A DNA stretch of 64,000 bases from positions 248,001-312,000 of the forward strand of contig CANLEH010000004.1 in NCBI GenBank assembly GCA_947489665.1. Direction: 5' to 3'. Under the pieces are notes generated by a model. That model was not told the DNA's origin. It saw nothing but the letters and a program-made list of their open reading frames with translations, and made no database searches. Shown one piece after another: positions 43,477-52,996 of the stretch (positions within the stretch are counted from its first letter, which is position 1; each line of letters begins with the position of its first letter). Position numbers and translations under genes: made by a program. This DNA is from an uncultured Roseicyclus sp. (lineage in GTDB: Bacteria > Pseudomonadota > Alphaproteobacteria > Rhodobacterales > Rhodobacteraceae).

Positions 43477-46258
43477 GCCCGGCGCGTTTGCTTTCCGAGT
43501 GCAGTTTCAGGCCGAACATGTCCTTGACGTAGAAGGTGTCGACGACCTGTACGCCATACGTCGCGATGACGGCAGAGGCGATGTAGATGTTGGAAGCCGC
43601 GAAGGTCTTGGTCAGATCATAAAGAAGGCCGGGCCGGTCGCGTGTATCAACCTCGATGATCGTGTAGATCTCGGACCCTTCATTGTCGAAGGTGATGTTG
43701 GTTGGAACGTCGAACGGGCGTTCGCGTTTTTTGATCTTGTCGCGACGCTCCATCGCCTCGGACGCCAGCACCTCGCCTTTGAGCGTCTTGCGGATCATGC
43801 CGGTCAGACGCGGCAGACGGGCTTTTTCGTACGGGTGGCCGTCGCGGTCCTGAACCCAGAATACGGCGGTCGCGTAGCCGTCCTTGGAGGTATAGGTTCG
43901 CGCATCGACAACGTTTGCGCCGACCAGCGATAGCGCGCCCGCCAGCCGGCAGAAAATGCCGGGATGGTCAGGTAGGGCAAAGCAGACGCGGGTGGCATCG
44001 CGATCTTCGTCCTGTTTGGTGTCGATGCGGATTTCGTCGTTTTCCAGCCCGCGCAGCAATTCCGCGAAGGTGACCTGTGTGGGTAGGTCGAGCCCCTGCC
44101 AATAAGGGCCGTAGTGGCGATCCATTTCGGCCTTGAGGTCGGCCTTTGGCCAGTCGCTCAAAGCCACGCGCAGGAACTTTTTGGCGTCGCCTTCCAACTG
44201 CTCGCGGTTGATATCCTCAAGCCCTGTTTCCAGCGCGGAGGCGGTTGCGCGGTGCAGGCCCCGCAGCAGGGTCGCTTTCCAATTATTCCAGGTGTTCGGG
44301 CCAACGCCGCGAATGTCACAGACCGTTAGCACGGTAAGTAAATCAAGGCGTTCGCGGGTTTTCACGGCCTTGGCAAAATCGCGCACGGTGCGCGGATCCG
44401 CGATGTCGCGTTTCTGGGCCATGTCGGACATCAGCAGATGATAGCGGACCAGCCATTCGACGGTTTCACATTCAGCTGGTTTCAAGCCAAGGCGCGGACA
44501 GATGGCACGGGCCATACGCGCGCCGAGGATCGAGTGGTCTTCTTTCCGGCCCTTGCCGATGTCGTGCAGCAGGCAGGCCACAAAAAGAACCTTCCGGTTC
44601 ACGCCGCGCTTGAGGATGCCGGAGACCAAGGGGAGTTCTTCGACCAGCTCCTCCCGCTCGATCTGAGCGAGGGTGGAGACGACCTGGATCGTATGCTCGT
44701 CGACCGTGAAGCTGTGGTACATGTTGAATTGCATCATCGCGACGATGGGCGCGAATTCTGGCAGGAAGGCCGCCAGCACCCCAAGCTCATTCATCCTGCG
44801 CAGACCCCGTTCGGGGTTGCCGTGTTTGAGCATCAGGTCAAGGAAGATGCGGTTGGCTTCCGGGTCGCGGCGCATGGCGTCGTCGATCAGGTCAAGACGC
44901 GCGGAAACCTCGCGCATGGCGTCGGGGTGGATCAGATAGCCTGTCCGTAGCCCCTCTTCGAACAGACGCAGGATATTCAGCTTGTCCTTGAAGAAGGTCT
45001 TGGGCCGGTCGATCGTCAGCCGATTTTGTTTCAGCGCATAACCGGGCTTGAGCCGTTTGCGCCGGTTCACGCCGCGCAGGAAGCCCAGAATCGCCGGTTC
45101 CTGTTTGACGTGCCGCGCCTCCAGCCCCGTCAGGAAGATGCGGGTCAGCTCACCCACTTGAGTGGCGTGGCGAAAGTAGTCCTGCATGAAATGCTCGACT
45201 GCGCGACGGCCGGAATGGTCGGAATAGCCAAGGCGATCGGCCACTTCGACCTGCATATCGAAGCTGAGCATGTCCTGCGCGCGTCCGGCGATCAGGTGGA
45301 GGTGGCAGCGCACGGCCCATAGAAAGCGTTCGGCGGCGTCGAAAGCGGCAAACTCCTCGGGCCGGAAAACCTTTGCCTTTACCAATTCGGCCGCGCGGCT
45401 GACGCCATGTTCGTACTTGGCGATCCAGTAAAGCGTCTGCAGGTCGCGCAGCCCGCCTTTGCCCTCCTTGACGTTCGGCTCCAGCATGTAACGTTGCCCG
45501 CCTTGGCGCTTGTGGCGGCTGGCGCGTTCTTCGAGTTTGGCTTCGATGAACTCGCCAGTCGTTTTCTCGAACAGCTGGGTGCGCAGGGTTTCGGCCAACT
45601 CGGCACTCAGGGTCGGGTCGCCGTAGAGGTGACGCATCTCAAGCAACGTGGTGCGGATCGTGTAATCCTGCTTGCCAAGGCGCAGGCATTCCTTTTCGGT
45701 CCGGCTGGCATGGCCGACCTTGAGGCGCAGGTCCCACAGCATGTAGAGCGCGCTTTCGATGACGCTTTCGATCTGCGGGGTAACTTTGTAGGGCGTTAGG
45801 AACAGCAGGTCGACGTCTGAATGGGGGGCCATTTCCCCGCGACCATAGCCGCCGACCGCCAGAACACTCATCCGTTCAGACCCGGTTGGCACGCCAGTGG
45901 GGTGCAAAAAGGTCTGGGCCACGCGCATGACTTCGGTGACCAGAATGTCGGTCAGGTGGGCATAGGTTCGCGTGGCACGGCGCGCGGCAAGCGGATTTTC
46001 CACAATGGCATCGGCGATGCGGGCGCGGCCGGTTTTCTGCGCCTCCAGCAATTCAGCGACGGTTGCCGCACGGATCGCGGCTGCATCAGGGGCGGATTGG
46101 CAGGCGCGATCGATCCGGGCCTGCAGCGCTGGCCTGTCTACAATAGCTTCGCCGGGCAGCAGAAGTGTGCCCGGCTCGGAAGGGTTTGAGAGGGACGGGT
46201 TGCGTGGCCGGTCAGAGACCGGCACCGCCAAGGCGTCTTGGGGCGGGGTCAATGACAC
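43421..46258 (-). CDS. glnD: [Protein-PII] uridylyltransferase / uridylyl-removing enzyme
   Basis: The 945-residue bifunctional nitrogen sensor modifies PII proteins according to glutamine. The nucleotidyltransferase domain has GGYGRGEMAPHSDVDLLFL (about 132-150) with the acidic pair. The HD phosphodiesterase domain has ACLLHDIGKGR near residue 565. Two C-terminal ACT domains contain DHPGIFCRLAGAL and DTRDRPGLLYDLT. All active-site motifs are intact. The start overlaps the LpoA-like gene end by 47 bases, so a later start cannot be excluded. Confidence 0.95.
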   Translation of the reverse strand: MSLTPPQDALAVPVSDRPRNPSLSNPSEPGTLLLPGEAIVDRPALQARIDRACQSAPDAAAIRAATVAELLEAQKTGRARIADAIVENPLAARRATRTYAHLTDILVTEVMRVAQTFLHPTGVPTGSERMSVLAVGGYGRGEMAPHSDVDLLFLTPYKVTPQIESVIESALYMLWDLRLKVGHASRTEKECLRLGKQDYTIRTTLLEMRHLYGDPTLSAELAETLRTQLFEKTTGEFIEAKLEERASRHKRQGGQRYMLEPNVKEGKGGLRDLQTLYWIAKYEHGVSRAAELVKAKVFRPEEFAAFDAAERFLWAVRCHLHLIAGRAQDMLSFDMQVEVADRLGYSDHSGRRAVEHFMQDYFRHATQVGELTRIFLTGLEARHVKQEPAILGFLRGVNRRKRLKPGYALKQNRLTIDRPKTFFKDKLNILRLFEEGLRTGYLIHPDAMREVSARLDLIDDAMRRDPEANRIFLDLMLKHGNPERGLRRMNELGVLAAFLPEFAPIVAMMQFNMYHSFTVDEHTIQVVSTLAQIEREELVEELPLVSGILKRGVNRKVLFVACLLHDIGKGRKEDHSILGARMARAICPRLGLKPAECETVEWLVRYHLLMSDMAQKRDIADPRTVRDFAKAVKTRERLDLLTVLTVCDIRGVGPNTWNNWKATLLRGLHRATASALETGLEDINREQLEGDAKKFLRVALSDWPKADLKAEMDRHYGPYWQGLDLPTQVTFAELLRGLENDEIRIDTKQDEDRDATRVCFALPDHPGIFCRLAGALSLVGANVVDARTYTSKDGYATAVFWVQDRDGHPYEKARLPRLTGMIRKTLKGEVLASEAMERRDKIKKRERPFDVPTNITFDNEGSEIYTIIEVDTRDRPGLLYDLTKTFAASNIYIASAVIATYGVQVVDTFYVKDMFGLKLHSESKRAGLEKKLRAAIARVAERAGA

Positions 46259-47378
46259 TCACCTGTTGGTTCACGATTGCAGCCACGGCGAGGGCGCGCT
46301 GGATCGTTCCGTCGTTGAGGAAGCGGAATACACCGCCTGCGCCGTCCACCTGGCCGGCGGCCACGAAATCTCCGGCGCCGAGGCGGCCCGTGCCAGCGGT
46401 CTGTGCGACCGCGCGGATTGCGTCATAGCCCAGGCTGCCTAGCGCATGCGGCGCGCCGCCATTGGTGGCGGCGTACCGTGCGTTGAAATCTGCGGCCGCA
46501 CCGGTGTCAGGCAAGGTGAACCAGCCACCCTGAAGGCCCGAAAACTCAAGCGTTGCCGGCGGAATGTCCCAGCGGGTCAGGCCCATCATCTGCGTGGTTG
46601 CGGGGTTCAACCCGTTCTCTTGCAGCAGCTGCGCAAAAAGTGGCAGGGCGCCCGCGCTGTCCGAGGTCAGAAGAACCGCGTCCGAGTTGCGGGCTGCGGA
46701 CGTGACCTGTGGGACCACGTTGACCACGCCGACCTGGCTGAACTCGTAGGGAATCGTTGCGGTGATATTGGCACCGCTCCGGGCCGCGGCAGTGCGCACG
46801 GCATCGCGTGCCACTTCACCGGCTAGATTGCTGGCGTGCACAAGCACGATATTGCCCCGACCCTGACGGGCCGCATAGCTGACGATGCGGTCAGCGGTAT
46901 TGGCGAAGGTATAACCCAGGACAAGCACATTGCCGCCCGCAATCTCAGTGTTGTTGGAGAAGCTGAGCACGGCGACGTTCGAGTTCGCGACCGCCACACC
47001 GACGGCTGCAGCTGCGTCTGAGCGCAGCGGGCCGACGATCACATCTGCGCCGTTGCCCACCGCTTCCTGTGCGCGGGTGGCGGCGGTGGCTGCGTTGCCG
47101 GCGGTGTCATAGACGGTGATGTTGATCGTGGCGTTGCCCGCCACGTCTGCGGCGGCAAGCCGGGCCGCATTTTCCAAGCTGCGCGAGAGAAGCGCGTCGC
47201 CACCGCCGCCGGACATCGGCAAAAGCATAGCAACTTCAATGGTCTGGCCACTGACGCGCGGGCCGGTTCCAAGCCCGATCGGGCCACCGCCGATTTGACA
47301 AGCCGTCAAAACAAAGGTCAGGAGCAGAGCGCCCAATATGCGAGCTGGGTTGCGAAGTTTTGCGAAACCGGAAACCAT
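46212..47378 (-). CDS. LpoA-like periplasmic-binding-fold lipoprotein
   Basis: A 388-residue lipoprotein. The signal ends in LTAC with lipid-modified Cys27. The mature part has the type 1 periplasmic binding fold: VAMLLPMSGGGGDALLSRSLENAARLAAADV, VIVGPLRSDAAAAVGVA, GLTRWD. This matches alphaproteobacterial LpoA-like (YraM) penicillin-binding-protein activators and branched-chain-amino-acid binding relatives. It stands divergent from rsmI, a conserved LpoA neighbour in many genomes, which supports the call. Confidence 0.82.
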   Translation of the reverse strand: MVSGFAKLRNPARILGALLLTFVLTACQIGGGPIGLGTGPRVSGQTIEVAMLLPMSGGGGDALLSRSLENAARLAAADVAGNATINITVYDTAGNAATAATRAQEAVGNGADVIVGPLRSDAAAAVGVAVANSNVAVLSFSNNTEIAGGNVLVLGYTFANTADRIVSYAARQGRGNIVLVHASNLAGEVARDAVRTAAARSGANITATIPYEFSQVGVVNVVPQVTSAARNSDAVLLTSDSAGALPLFAQLLQENGLNPATTQMMGLTRWDIPPATLEFSGLQGGWFTLPDTGAAADFNARYAATNGGAPHALGSLGYDAIRAVAQTAGTGRLGAGDFVAAGQVDGAGGVFRFLNDGTIQRALAVAAIVNQQVSVIDPAPRRLGGAGL

Positions 47379-47571
47379 TGGACGATGCCCTCCCTCGAGG
47401 CGTACTTAATTCTCACAGCGGGAGCCCGCGCATGCACGCTACGGCCTATGCCAGATCAAGTAAACGATCCGACCGTGCCGTCCAGTGCCCCCGCGCTGCA
47501 GATGGACCATCCGACCCCTTGAACGCAAGCGCCTTGACGCCCCACGGCCCGCTTATGGCGGAGCGGCGCGC

Positions 47572-48429
47572 ATGACGGCAGGGGGAAAAGTGCAGCCAGG
47601 ATTGCATTTTGTGGCAACGCCGATCGGCTCGGCACGTGACATCACGTTGCGCGCATTGGATGTGCTGACTGCGGCGGATGTCATCGCGGCGGAAGATACA
47701 CGCACGGCGCGGCGGTTGATGGAAATCCACGGTGTCCCCGTCGCGGGCCGCCAGATGATTGCCTATCACGATCACAGCAGTGCGCAGGCGAGGGCGGGAT
47801 TGCTGAAGCTGCTGCAGGGCGGGAAATCAGTGGCCTATGTCTCGGAGGCGGGGACGCCATTGGTCGCAGATCCTGGCTACCAGTTGGGGCGCGCCGCGAT
47901 TGAAGAGGGGATTGCAGTGTATTCTGCGCCCGGCGCGTCGGCGGCCCTGGCGGCGCTGAGCGTGTCTGGGCTGGCCTCGGACCGGTTTTTGTTCGCGGGT
48001 TTTCCGCCCCCACAGGCCGGGGCGCGGCGCAAATGGCTGGCCGAGCTGGATGCCGCGAAGGCCACAATCATCCTCTACGAAAGTCCCAAACGCGTTTACC
48101 GAACATTAGATGAATTGTGCGAGGTGTTGGGAGAGGAACGAGAGGTGGCGCTGTGCCGGGAATTGACCAAACGCTTCGAGGAGGTCCTGCGCGGCACCTG
48201 TGGACAGGTCCGCGACCGGTTGGCGGAGCACCCGGTGAAGGGCGAAATCGTTCTGGTGCTCTCGCGCGGGACGGGTCCGACGATCTCAGATGCCGACATC
48301 GAAGCCGCCTTGCGGGCGGCGATGGACGATCTGCCATTGAAAAAGGCCGCGGCGCAGGTGGCCGAGATGCTGAACGTGTCGAAACGGGATCTTTATCAAC
48401 TGGGCCTGAAGCTGAAAAACGACGGCTGA
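47572..48429 (+). CDS. rsmI: 16S rRNA (cytidine1402-2'-O)-methyltransferase
   Basis: A 285-residue tetrapyrrole-methylase-fold enzyme. Conserved segments are LHFVATPIGSARDITLRALDVL, AAEDTRTARRLM, YHDHSS, VSEAGTPLVADPGY and YESPKRVYRTLDEL. It uses AdoMet to methylate C1402 in the ribosomal P site. The start MTAGGKVQPG follows GGCGGAG. The frame upstream to 47485 is not family-like. It is divergent from the LpoA-like gene. Confidence 0.94.
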   Translation: MTAGGKVQPGLHFVATPIGSARDITLRALDVLTAADVIAAEDTRTARRLMEIHGVPVAGRQMIAYHDHSSAQARAGLLKLLQGGKSVAYVSEAGTPLVADPGYQLGRAAIEEGIAVYSAPGASAALAALSVSGLASDRFLFAGFPPPQAGARRKWLAELDAAKATIILYESPKRVYRTLDELCEVLGEEREVALCRELTKRFEEVLRGTCGQVRDRLAEHPVKGEIVLVLSRGTGPTISDADIEAALRAAMDDLPLKKAAAQVAEMLNVSKRDLYQLGLKLKNDG

Positions 48430-48779
48430 GGGGGCAGGATGCCTATCTCTCTGGGAAAGCAGCCGAAGTTCAGGTTATGCGGCTCTATTTGGACCATGAG
48501 CACATTCTGGTGGCCCGTCGCTGGCGCGGCACCGGGGGTGAGATTGACCTGGTCATGGAACGCGACGGACAAGTCGTTTTCGTTGAGGTCAAGAAATCAA
48601 CAACCCATGCTCGTGCCGCCGAGAGTCTGTCCCGCAAGCAAATTGCCCGCCTTCTTCAAAGCGCGGAACATTGCCTTGGCGGATTTCCCAGAGGCAGCCT
48701 AACGCCGATGCGTTTTGACGTCGCTTTGGTCGATGGTGCTGGCCGTATTGATATCCTGCAGAATGCGCTGTCCGCCTGA
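48426..48779 (+). CDS. YraN (UPF0102) family protein, start unresolved
   Basis: The frame matches the YraN nuclease-like family: DAYLSGKAAEVQV, ARRWRGTGGEIDLVMERDGQVVFVEVKKS, which resembles the Holliday-junction-resolvase-like fold with Asp and Glu-x-Lys catalytic residues. But no ATG, GTG or TTG exists at the right place. CTG at 48426 is the only codon near a start. The ATG at 48439, with AGGGGG upstream, is in another frame, and the in-frame ATG at 48477 would remove the conserved N-terminus. Options are a CTG start, a frameshift, or a shortened protein. Adjacent to rsmI, as usual for yraN. Confidence 0.6.
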   Translation: MRGQDAYLSGKAAEVQVMRLYLDHEHILVARRWRGTGGEIDLVMERDGQVVFVEVKKSTTHARAAESLSRKQIARLLQSAEHCLGGFPRGSLTPMRFDVALVDGAGRIDILQNALSA

Positions 48780-48844
48780 TCGCCTCTTGCACTGGCCCCA
48801 CGGCCACGCCAAGTGAAGGCGATAGTATATGCGGAGGGACAGGC

Positions 48845-49786
48845 ATGTTGGTGGCGTTTCAGATGGATCCGATCGAAGCGGTCGATATTGCGGCCGATTC
48901 CTCGTTCCGTTTGGCAGAGGAAGCGCAGGCACGTGGGCATGATCTGCTGGTCTACACGCCGGACGATCTGTTCTACCGCGAAGACCGCGTGCTGGCGCGG
49001 GCGCGTCGGATCAAGGTGCAGCGTGTTCACGGGGATCATGTTCAGGCAGAGGCCGCGGAAATCGTTGACCTGGCCGATGTGGACGCAATCTGGCTGCGCC
49101 AGGACCCGCCGTTCGACATGGGCTACATCACCACCACGCATCTGCTGGACCGTCTGAAAGGCACAACGCTGGTCGTGAACGACTCATTTTGGGTGCGCAA
49201 TTGCCCTGAAAAGCTGTTGGTGCTGGATTACCCGGATCTGACCCCACCCACGATGATCGCCCGTGATATCGAGATGCTGAAGGCGTTCAAGGCGGATCAT
49301 GGCGATGTCATCCTCAAGCCGCTCTACGGCAATGGCGGCGCGGGCGTGTTCCGCCTGACGCCCGAGGACCGGAACCTGAATTCTTTGCATGAGCTGTTCA
49401 CCGGCATCAACCGAGAGCCTTTGATCATGCAGAAGTTCCTGCCTGATGTATCGGCGGGCGATAAGCGCGTGATCCTTGTCGATGGAGAGCCGGTCGGGGG
49501 CATCAACCGGGTGCCTGCAAAGGGCGAGACGCGGTCGAACATGCATGTTGGCGGGCGACCCGAGGCCACTGCACTGACGGAGCGGGAGTTGGAGATATGC
49601 TCCATCATCGGCCCGCGCCTGCGTGAAATGGGCCAGGTTTTCGTGGGCATCGACGTGATCGGCGGCTGGCTGACCGAGATCAACGTGACCTCACCCACCG
49701 GCATTCAAGAGCTGGAGCGCTTTGATGGCGTGAACATCGCCGCAAAGATCTGGGAGGCGGTGGAGCGCCGCGTCGCCGAGGGGTGA
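48845..49786 (+). CDS. gshB: Glutathione synthetase
   Basis: The 313-residue ATP-grasp ligase adds glycine to gamma-glutamylcysteine. Visible landmarks are LRQDPPFDMGYITTTHLL, VLDYPDLTPPTMIARD, VILKPLYGNGGAGVFR (ATP loop), QKFLPDVSAGDKRVILVDGE and INVTSPTGIQE. Length is normal. GGAG lies 11 bases before the ATG. Its stop overlaps the GTG start of the alpha/beta hydrolase by four bases. Confidence 0.96.
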   Translation: MLVAFQMDPIEAVDIAADSSFRLAEEAQARGHDLLVYTPDDLFYREDRVLARARRIKVQRVHGDHVQAEAAEIVDLADVDAIWLRQDPPFDMGYITTTHLLDRLKGTTLVVNDSFWVRNCPEKLLVLDYPDLTPPTMIARDIEMLKAFKADHGDVILKPLYGNGGAGVFRLTPEDRNLNSLHELFTGINREPLIMQKFLPDVSAGDKRVILVDGEPVGGINRVPAKGETRSNMHVGGRPEATALTERELEICSIIGPRLREMGQVFVGIDVIGGWLTEINVTSPTGIQELERFDGVNIAAKIWEAVERRVAEG

Positions 49787-50691
49787 GCCTGCGACTGGCA
49801 GTTCTGAATGTCGGCTGCCGCTTGGTTGGCAAACCGCGGCTGCGTTACGTCAAGCGACCTGGCAGCCAGCGCAAGGATTTCGACCTTCTGGGCCGTGCTC
49901 TGAGTGGCCGGGCCAACGGCCTGACAGAGCGGGTTTTGGCTGGGGTGCCACCGCTGACAGTGACTGAACCGCCCGAGGGTGGGGCGGGCACAATCCTATA
50001 TTTCCACGGTGGCGGCTTTATCGCCGGATCGCCTTTGTCGCATCGGGCGCTGATCCGCAGCCTTGTGCGGCGTAGCGGCGCACGTGTCGTGGCACCGGAT
50101 TACCGTCTGGGGCCGGAACATCGCTTGCCAGCCGCGCAGGACGATGCGCGGGCGGCCTGGGATGTTTTGATTGCGCAAGGCACGCGAGCCGGAGAAATGG
50201 TGCTGGCGGGCGACAGCGCGGGCGGTGGCCTAGCGCTGTCGCTGATGGCGGAGTTGGGGGCGGAGGGCGTTCGGCCAGCGGCTTGCGTTGCGTTTTGCCC
50301 TTGGACCGACCTCACAGGCTCGGGCGCGTCGATGGTCGAGAATGCAAAGCGCGACCCGCTTTTGCCGGCTGAACGTTTGCCGGACCTGATCGGGTTTGCC
50401 GTAGCTGAAGGCGCCGATCTGGCAGACCCGCGCCTGTCGCCGCTGTTTGCCGATTTCACCGCGCCGGCCCCAACCCTCATCCAGCACTCACAGACCGAGA
50501 TCGTGCGGGATGATGCGTTGCGAATGGCCGAGGTCTTGCAACGGGCTGGTGGCGAGGTCGTGGTTCAGGCCTGGCCGAACCCGCCCCACACCTGGCAGAT
50601 TTTCGGCGACGCCCTGCCGGAGTCGCGCGATGCGATCGAGAAGGCCGCGCAATTTATCAAAGCTCGCCTAAGTCTCGCGCGATCCGATTAG
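49783..50691 (+). CDS. Alpha/beta hydrolase (HSL/Aes-type esterase)
   Basis: A 302-residue esterase of the hormone-sensitive lipase family. It has FHGGGFIAGS (oxyanion hole), GDSAGGGLAL (nucleophile Ser), Asp in TEIVRDDALRMAE and His in NPPHTWQIF. GTG start overlaps gshB stop. The 3' end overlaps the comM-like gene by 24 bases in convergent orientation. The substrate is unknown. Confidence 0.9.
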   Translation: MSLRLAVLNVGCRLVGKPRLRYVKRPGSQRKDFDLLGRALSGRANGLTERVLAGVPPLTVTEPPEGGAGTILYFHGGGFIAGSPLSHRALIRSLVRRSGARVVAPDYRLGPEHRLPAAQDDARAAWDVLIAQGTRAGEMVLAGDSAGGGLALSLMAELGAEGVRPAACVAFCPWTDLTGSGASMVENAKRDPLLPAERLPDLIGFAVAEGADLADPRLSPLFADFTAPAPTLIQHSQTEIVRDDALRMAEVLQRAGGEVVVQAWPNPPHTWQIFGDALPESRDAIEKAAQFIKARLSLARSD

Positions 50692-52209
50692 GCGGTAGCC
50701 GATGGCCTCAGCGATATGCGGGGTGCTTACGGTCTCGACCCCTTCCAGATCCGCGATGGTACGCGCCAGTCGCAAAACGCGGTGATAGCCGCGTGCGGTC
50801 AGGTGGAATTCGTCGGCCGCTTTCAGAAGCATCTCCTTGCCCGGCGCGTCTGGCGTGGCGATCTGATCGAGCAACGCGCCTTCGGCATCGGAATTGACTA
50901 GTGCGTTTGCCCCAAGGGTCGAGAAACGGTCCGCTTGCACGGCGCGCGCCTGGGCAACGCGCGCGGCTATGGTCGCGCTGGTCTCGCCCGAAGCAGGCAG
51001 GTCAAGGTCGGAATAGGCGACGGGCGGCACTTCAAGGCGCAGATCGAACCGGTCCATCAGGGGGCCTGAGATCTTGCCCATGTAATCCTGCCCGCAGACG
51101 GGCGCGCGGTTGCAGGCCTGGTTCGCATCGTAAAGCTGCCCGCACCGGCACGGATTGGCGGCAGCGATCAGAAGAAAGCGGCACGGGTAGGTGACATGGG
51201 CATTGGCGCGGGCGACCACGACATCGCCCGTCTCGATAGGTTGGCGCAGGGTCTCAAGCACCTGGCGCGGGTATTCGGGGAACTCGTCAAGGAACAGAAT
51301 GCCGTTATGGGCGAGGCTGATCTCCCCGGGTTTGGCGCCGCGCCCACCGCCGACGATGGCGGCCATGGAGGCCGTGTGATGCGGCGCGCGGTAAGGCCGG
51401 GTGCGCGAGATGCCGCCTTCGGTCAACAGCCCCGCAAGCGAATGGATCATCGAGGTTTCCAGCGCCTCGGGCGCGGACAGTGGCGGCAGGATGCCCGGCA
51501 GGCGCGCGGCGAGCATGGATTTGCCCGAACCTGGTGAGCCAATCATCAGCAGATGGTGTCGCCCGGCGGCGGCGATTTCGACCGCACGCTTGGCGCGTTC
51601 CTGTCCACGCACCTCGGAGAAGCATTTCGGGCCTGTGTCGGAGGCGACTTCGCCCGGTTTCGCGGGCTCCAGTGGCGCGCGGTCCGTCAGGTGGGCGATC
51701 AGTTCGGCCAGCGAGCTTGCCGCGAAAACGGGTGTGGCGCCGACCCAGGCGGCCTCCGCCCCGCAGCCGGAGGGGCAAAAGAGCGTGCGCCCATCCTCCC
51801 CCGCGGCAAGGGCTGTCGGCAAGGCGCCGAGCACGGGAACGAGGCGTCCGTCGAGCGACATTTCCCCCAGGGCCATGGCGGTTTCCACACGCTCTTTCGG
51901 CACGATTCCCAGTGCGGCCAAAAGCGCCAGTGCGATGGGGAGGTCGAAATGCGAGCCTTCCTTGGGCAGGTCAGCAGGCGACAGGTTCACCGTGATCCGG
52001 CGTGACGGGAGCGCGATGGCCATGGCCTGCAGCGCCGTCTTCACCCGTTCGCGCGCCTCTGACACGGCCTTGTCAGGCAGGCCAACGATGGCAAAGCCCG
52101 GCAAGCCAGCGGTCACAGCGCATTGTACTTCAACCCGACGCGCCTCCAACCCTTCGAAAGCGACGGTGTGGGTCAGCGCGAGCGCTTCGGGAGAAGGTGA
52201 ATCAAACAT
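50668..52209 (-). CDS. comM: YifB-family magnesium chelatase-like ATPase
   Basis: A 513-residue protein with an N-terminal ChlI-like domain (VQCAVTAGLPGFAIVGLPDKAVSEARERVKTAL), an AAA core with Walker A GSPGSGKSMLAA and Walker B FLDEFPE, and a C-terminal Mg_chelatase_C region (TARGYHRVLRLARTIADL). The CxxCGQLY cysteines lie between. In Haemophilus and Vibrio ComM is a branch-migration helicase in natural transformation, so the same role is possible. The ATG at 52209 is the natural start. Confidence 0.9.
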   Translation of the reverse strand: MFDSPSPEALALTHTVAFEGLEARRVEVQCAVTAGLPGFAIVGLPDKAVSEARERVKTALQAMAIALPSRRITVNLSPADLPKEGSHFDLPIALALLAALGIVPKERVETAMALGEMSLDGRLVPVLGALPTALAAGEDGRTLFCPSGCGAEAAWVGATPVFAASSLAELIAHLTDRAPLEPAKPGEVASDTGPKCFSEVRGQERAKRAVEIAAAGRHHLLMIGSPGSGKSMLAARLPGILPPLSAPEALETSMIHSLAGLLTEGGISRTRPYRAPHHTASMAAIVGGGRGAKPGEISLAHNGILFLDEFPEYPRQVLETLRQPIETGDVVVARANAHVTYPCRFLLIAAANPCRCGQLYDANQACNRAPVCGQDYMGKISGPLMDRFDLRLEVPPVAYSDLDLPASGETSATIAARVAQARAVQADRFSTLGANALVNSDAEGALLDQIATPDAPGKEMLLKAADEFHLTARGYHRVLRLARTIADLEGVETVSTPHIAEAIGYRLIGSRET

Positions 52210-52254
52210 GATCCAGTCCTAGCCGGATCATGGTTAGCGAAGTGTTAACGAACC

Positions 52255-52938
52255 TTAAGAGAAGGTCGGGAAGGGGATGCGTTCCAGAGGGGCCTTGTCG
52301 TAGACCGCGACCTCTGCATCCTCCACGAGCCCCTCCGCGCGCCAGCTGAGGAAGCTGGGATGCGTGGTCAGCGCCTTCGCGTATGTGGCGACGGTGTCGG
52401 ACATCGGCAAGCCATAGGTCAGAAGGCGCGTGACGACAGGGGCGTAGAAGGCATCGGCGAGGGTGAAGTCGCCGTAAAGGAACGGCCCGCCGGAACGGTT
52501 CAAGGCGCGGGTCCAGACCTCTTCAATGCGTTCGACATCGGCAAGCACGTCGTCCGATGGCTCAAACCCGGCCCAGGCGGTGCGCAGGTTCATCGGGCAG
52601 GCGCCGCGGATTGCGGTGAAACCGGAATGCATTTCGGCGATGATGCTTTGCGCCTCGGCCCGTGCGACCGGGTCGGCGGGGAGCAGGCCCTTGTCAGGGA
52701 AGGCTTCGGCCAGATGCCAGCCGATGGCGAGGCTGTCGGTCAACATGCCTCCGTCGGGCGTGCGAACGGCGGGCACGGTGCGATGCGCGCCGAAGGTGGC
52801 CACGTCGTCGTAGAAGGTATCGGAATAGATGACCGCCGAATGCACAGAAACGGAGATGTCGAAGGGGGCGAAACTGAGCCAGCCGCGCAAGGACCAACTG
52901 GAATAGCTTTTTTGCCCGATAAGCAGAGAATATGTCAT
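52255..52938 (-). CDS. Glutathione S-transferase family protein
   Basis: A 227-residue protein beginning MTYSLLIGQKSYSSWSLRG. The thioredoxin-like N-domain carries RTVPAVRTPDGGMLTDSLAI with the cis-proline and glutathione contact, and the all-helical C-domain follows. The position of the usual active-site Ser/Tyr (SYSSWS) fits. The start at 52938 is chosen because the frame upstream to 53094 runs antisense to the phosphatase. The substrate is unknown. Confidence 0.85.
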   Translation of the reverse strand: MTYSLLIGQKSYSSWSLRGWLSFAPFDISVSVHSAVIYSDTFYDDVATFGAHRTVPAVRTPDGGMLTDSLAIGWHLAEAFPDKGLLPADPVARAEAQSIIAEMHSGFTAIRGACPMNLRTAWAGFEPSDDVLADVERIEEVWTRALNRSGGPFLYGDFTLADAFYAPVVTRLLTYGLPMSDTVATYAKALTTHPSFLSWRAEGLVEDAEVAVYDKAPLERIPFPTFS

Positions 52939-52996
52939 GGGCGCATCAATGCCGGGATTTGCGTGGGCGTCAAACCAAAGGGCCTGATGTGCTCCA

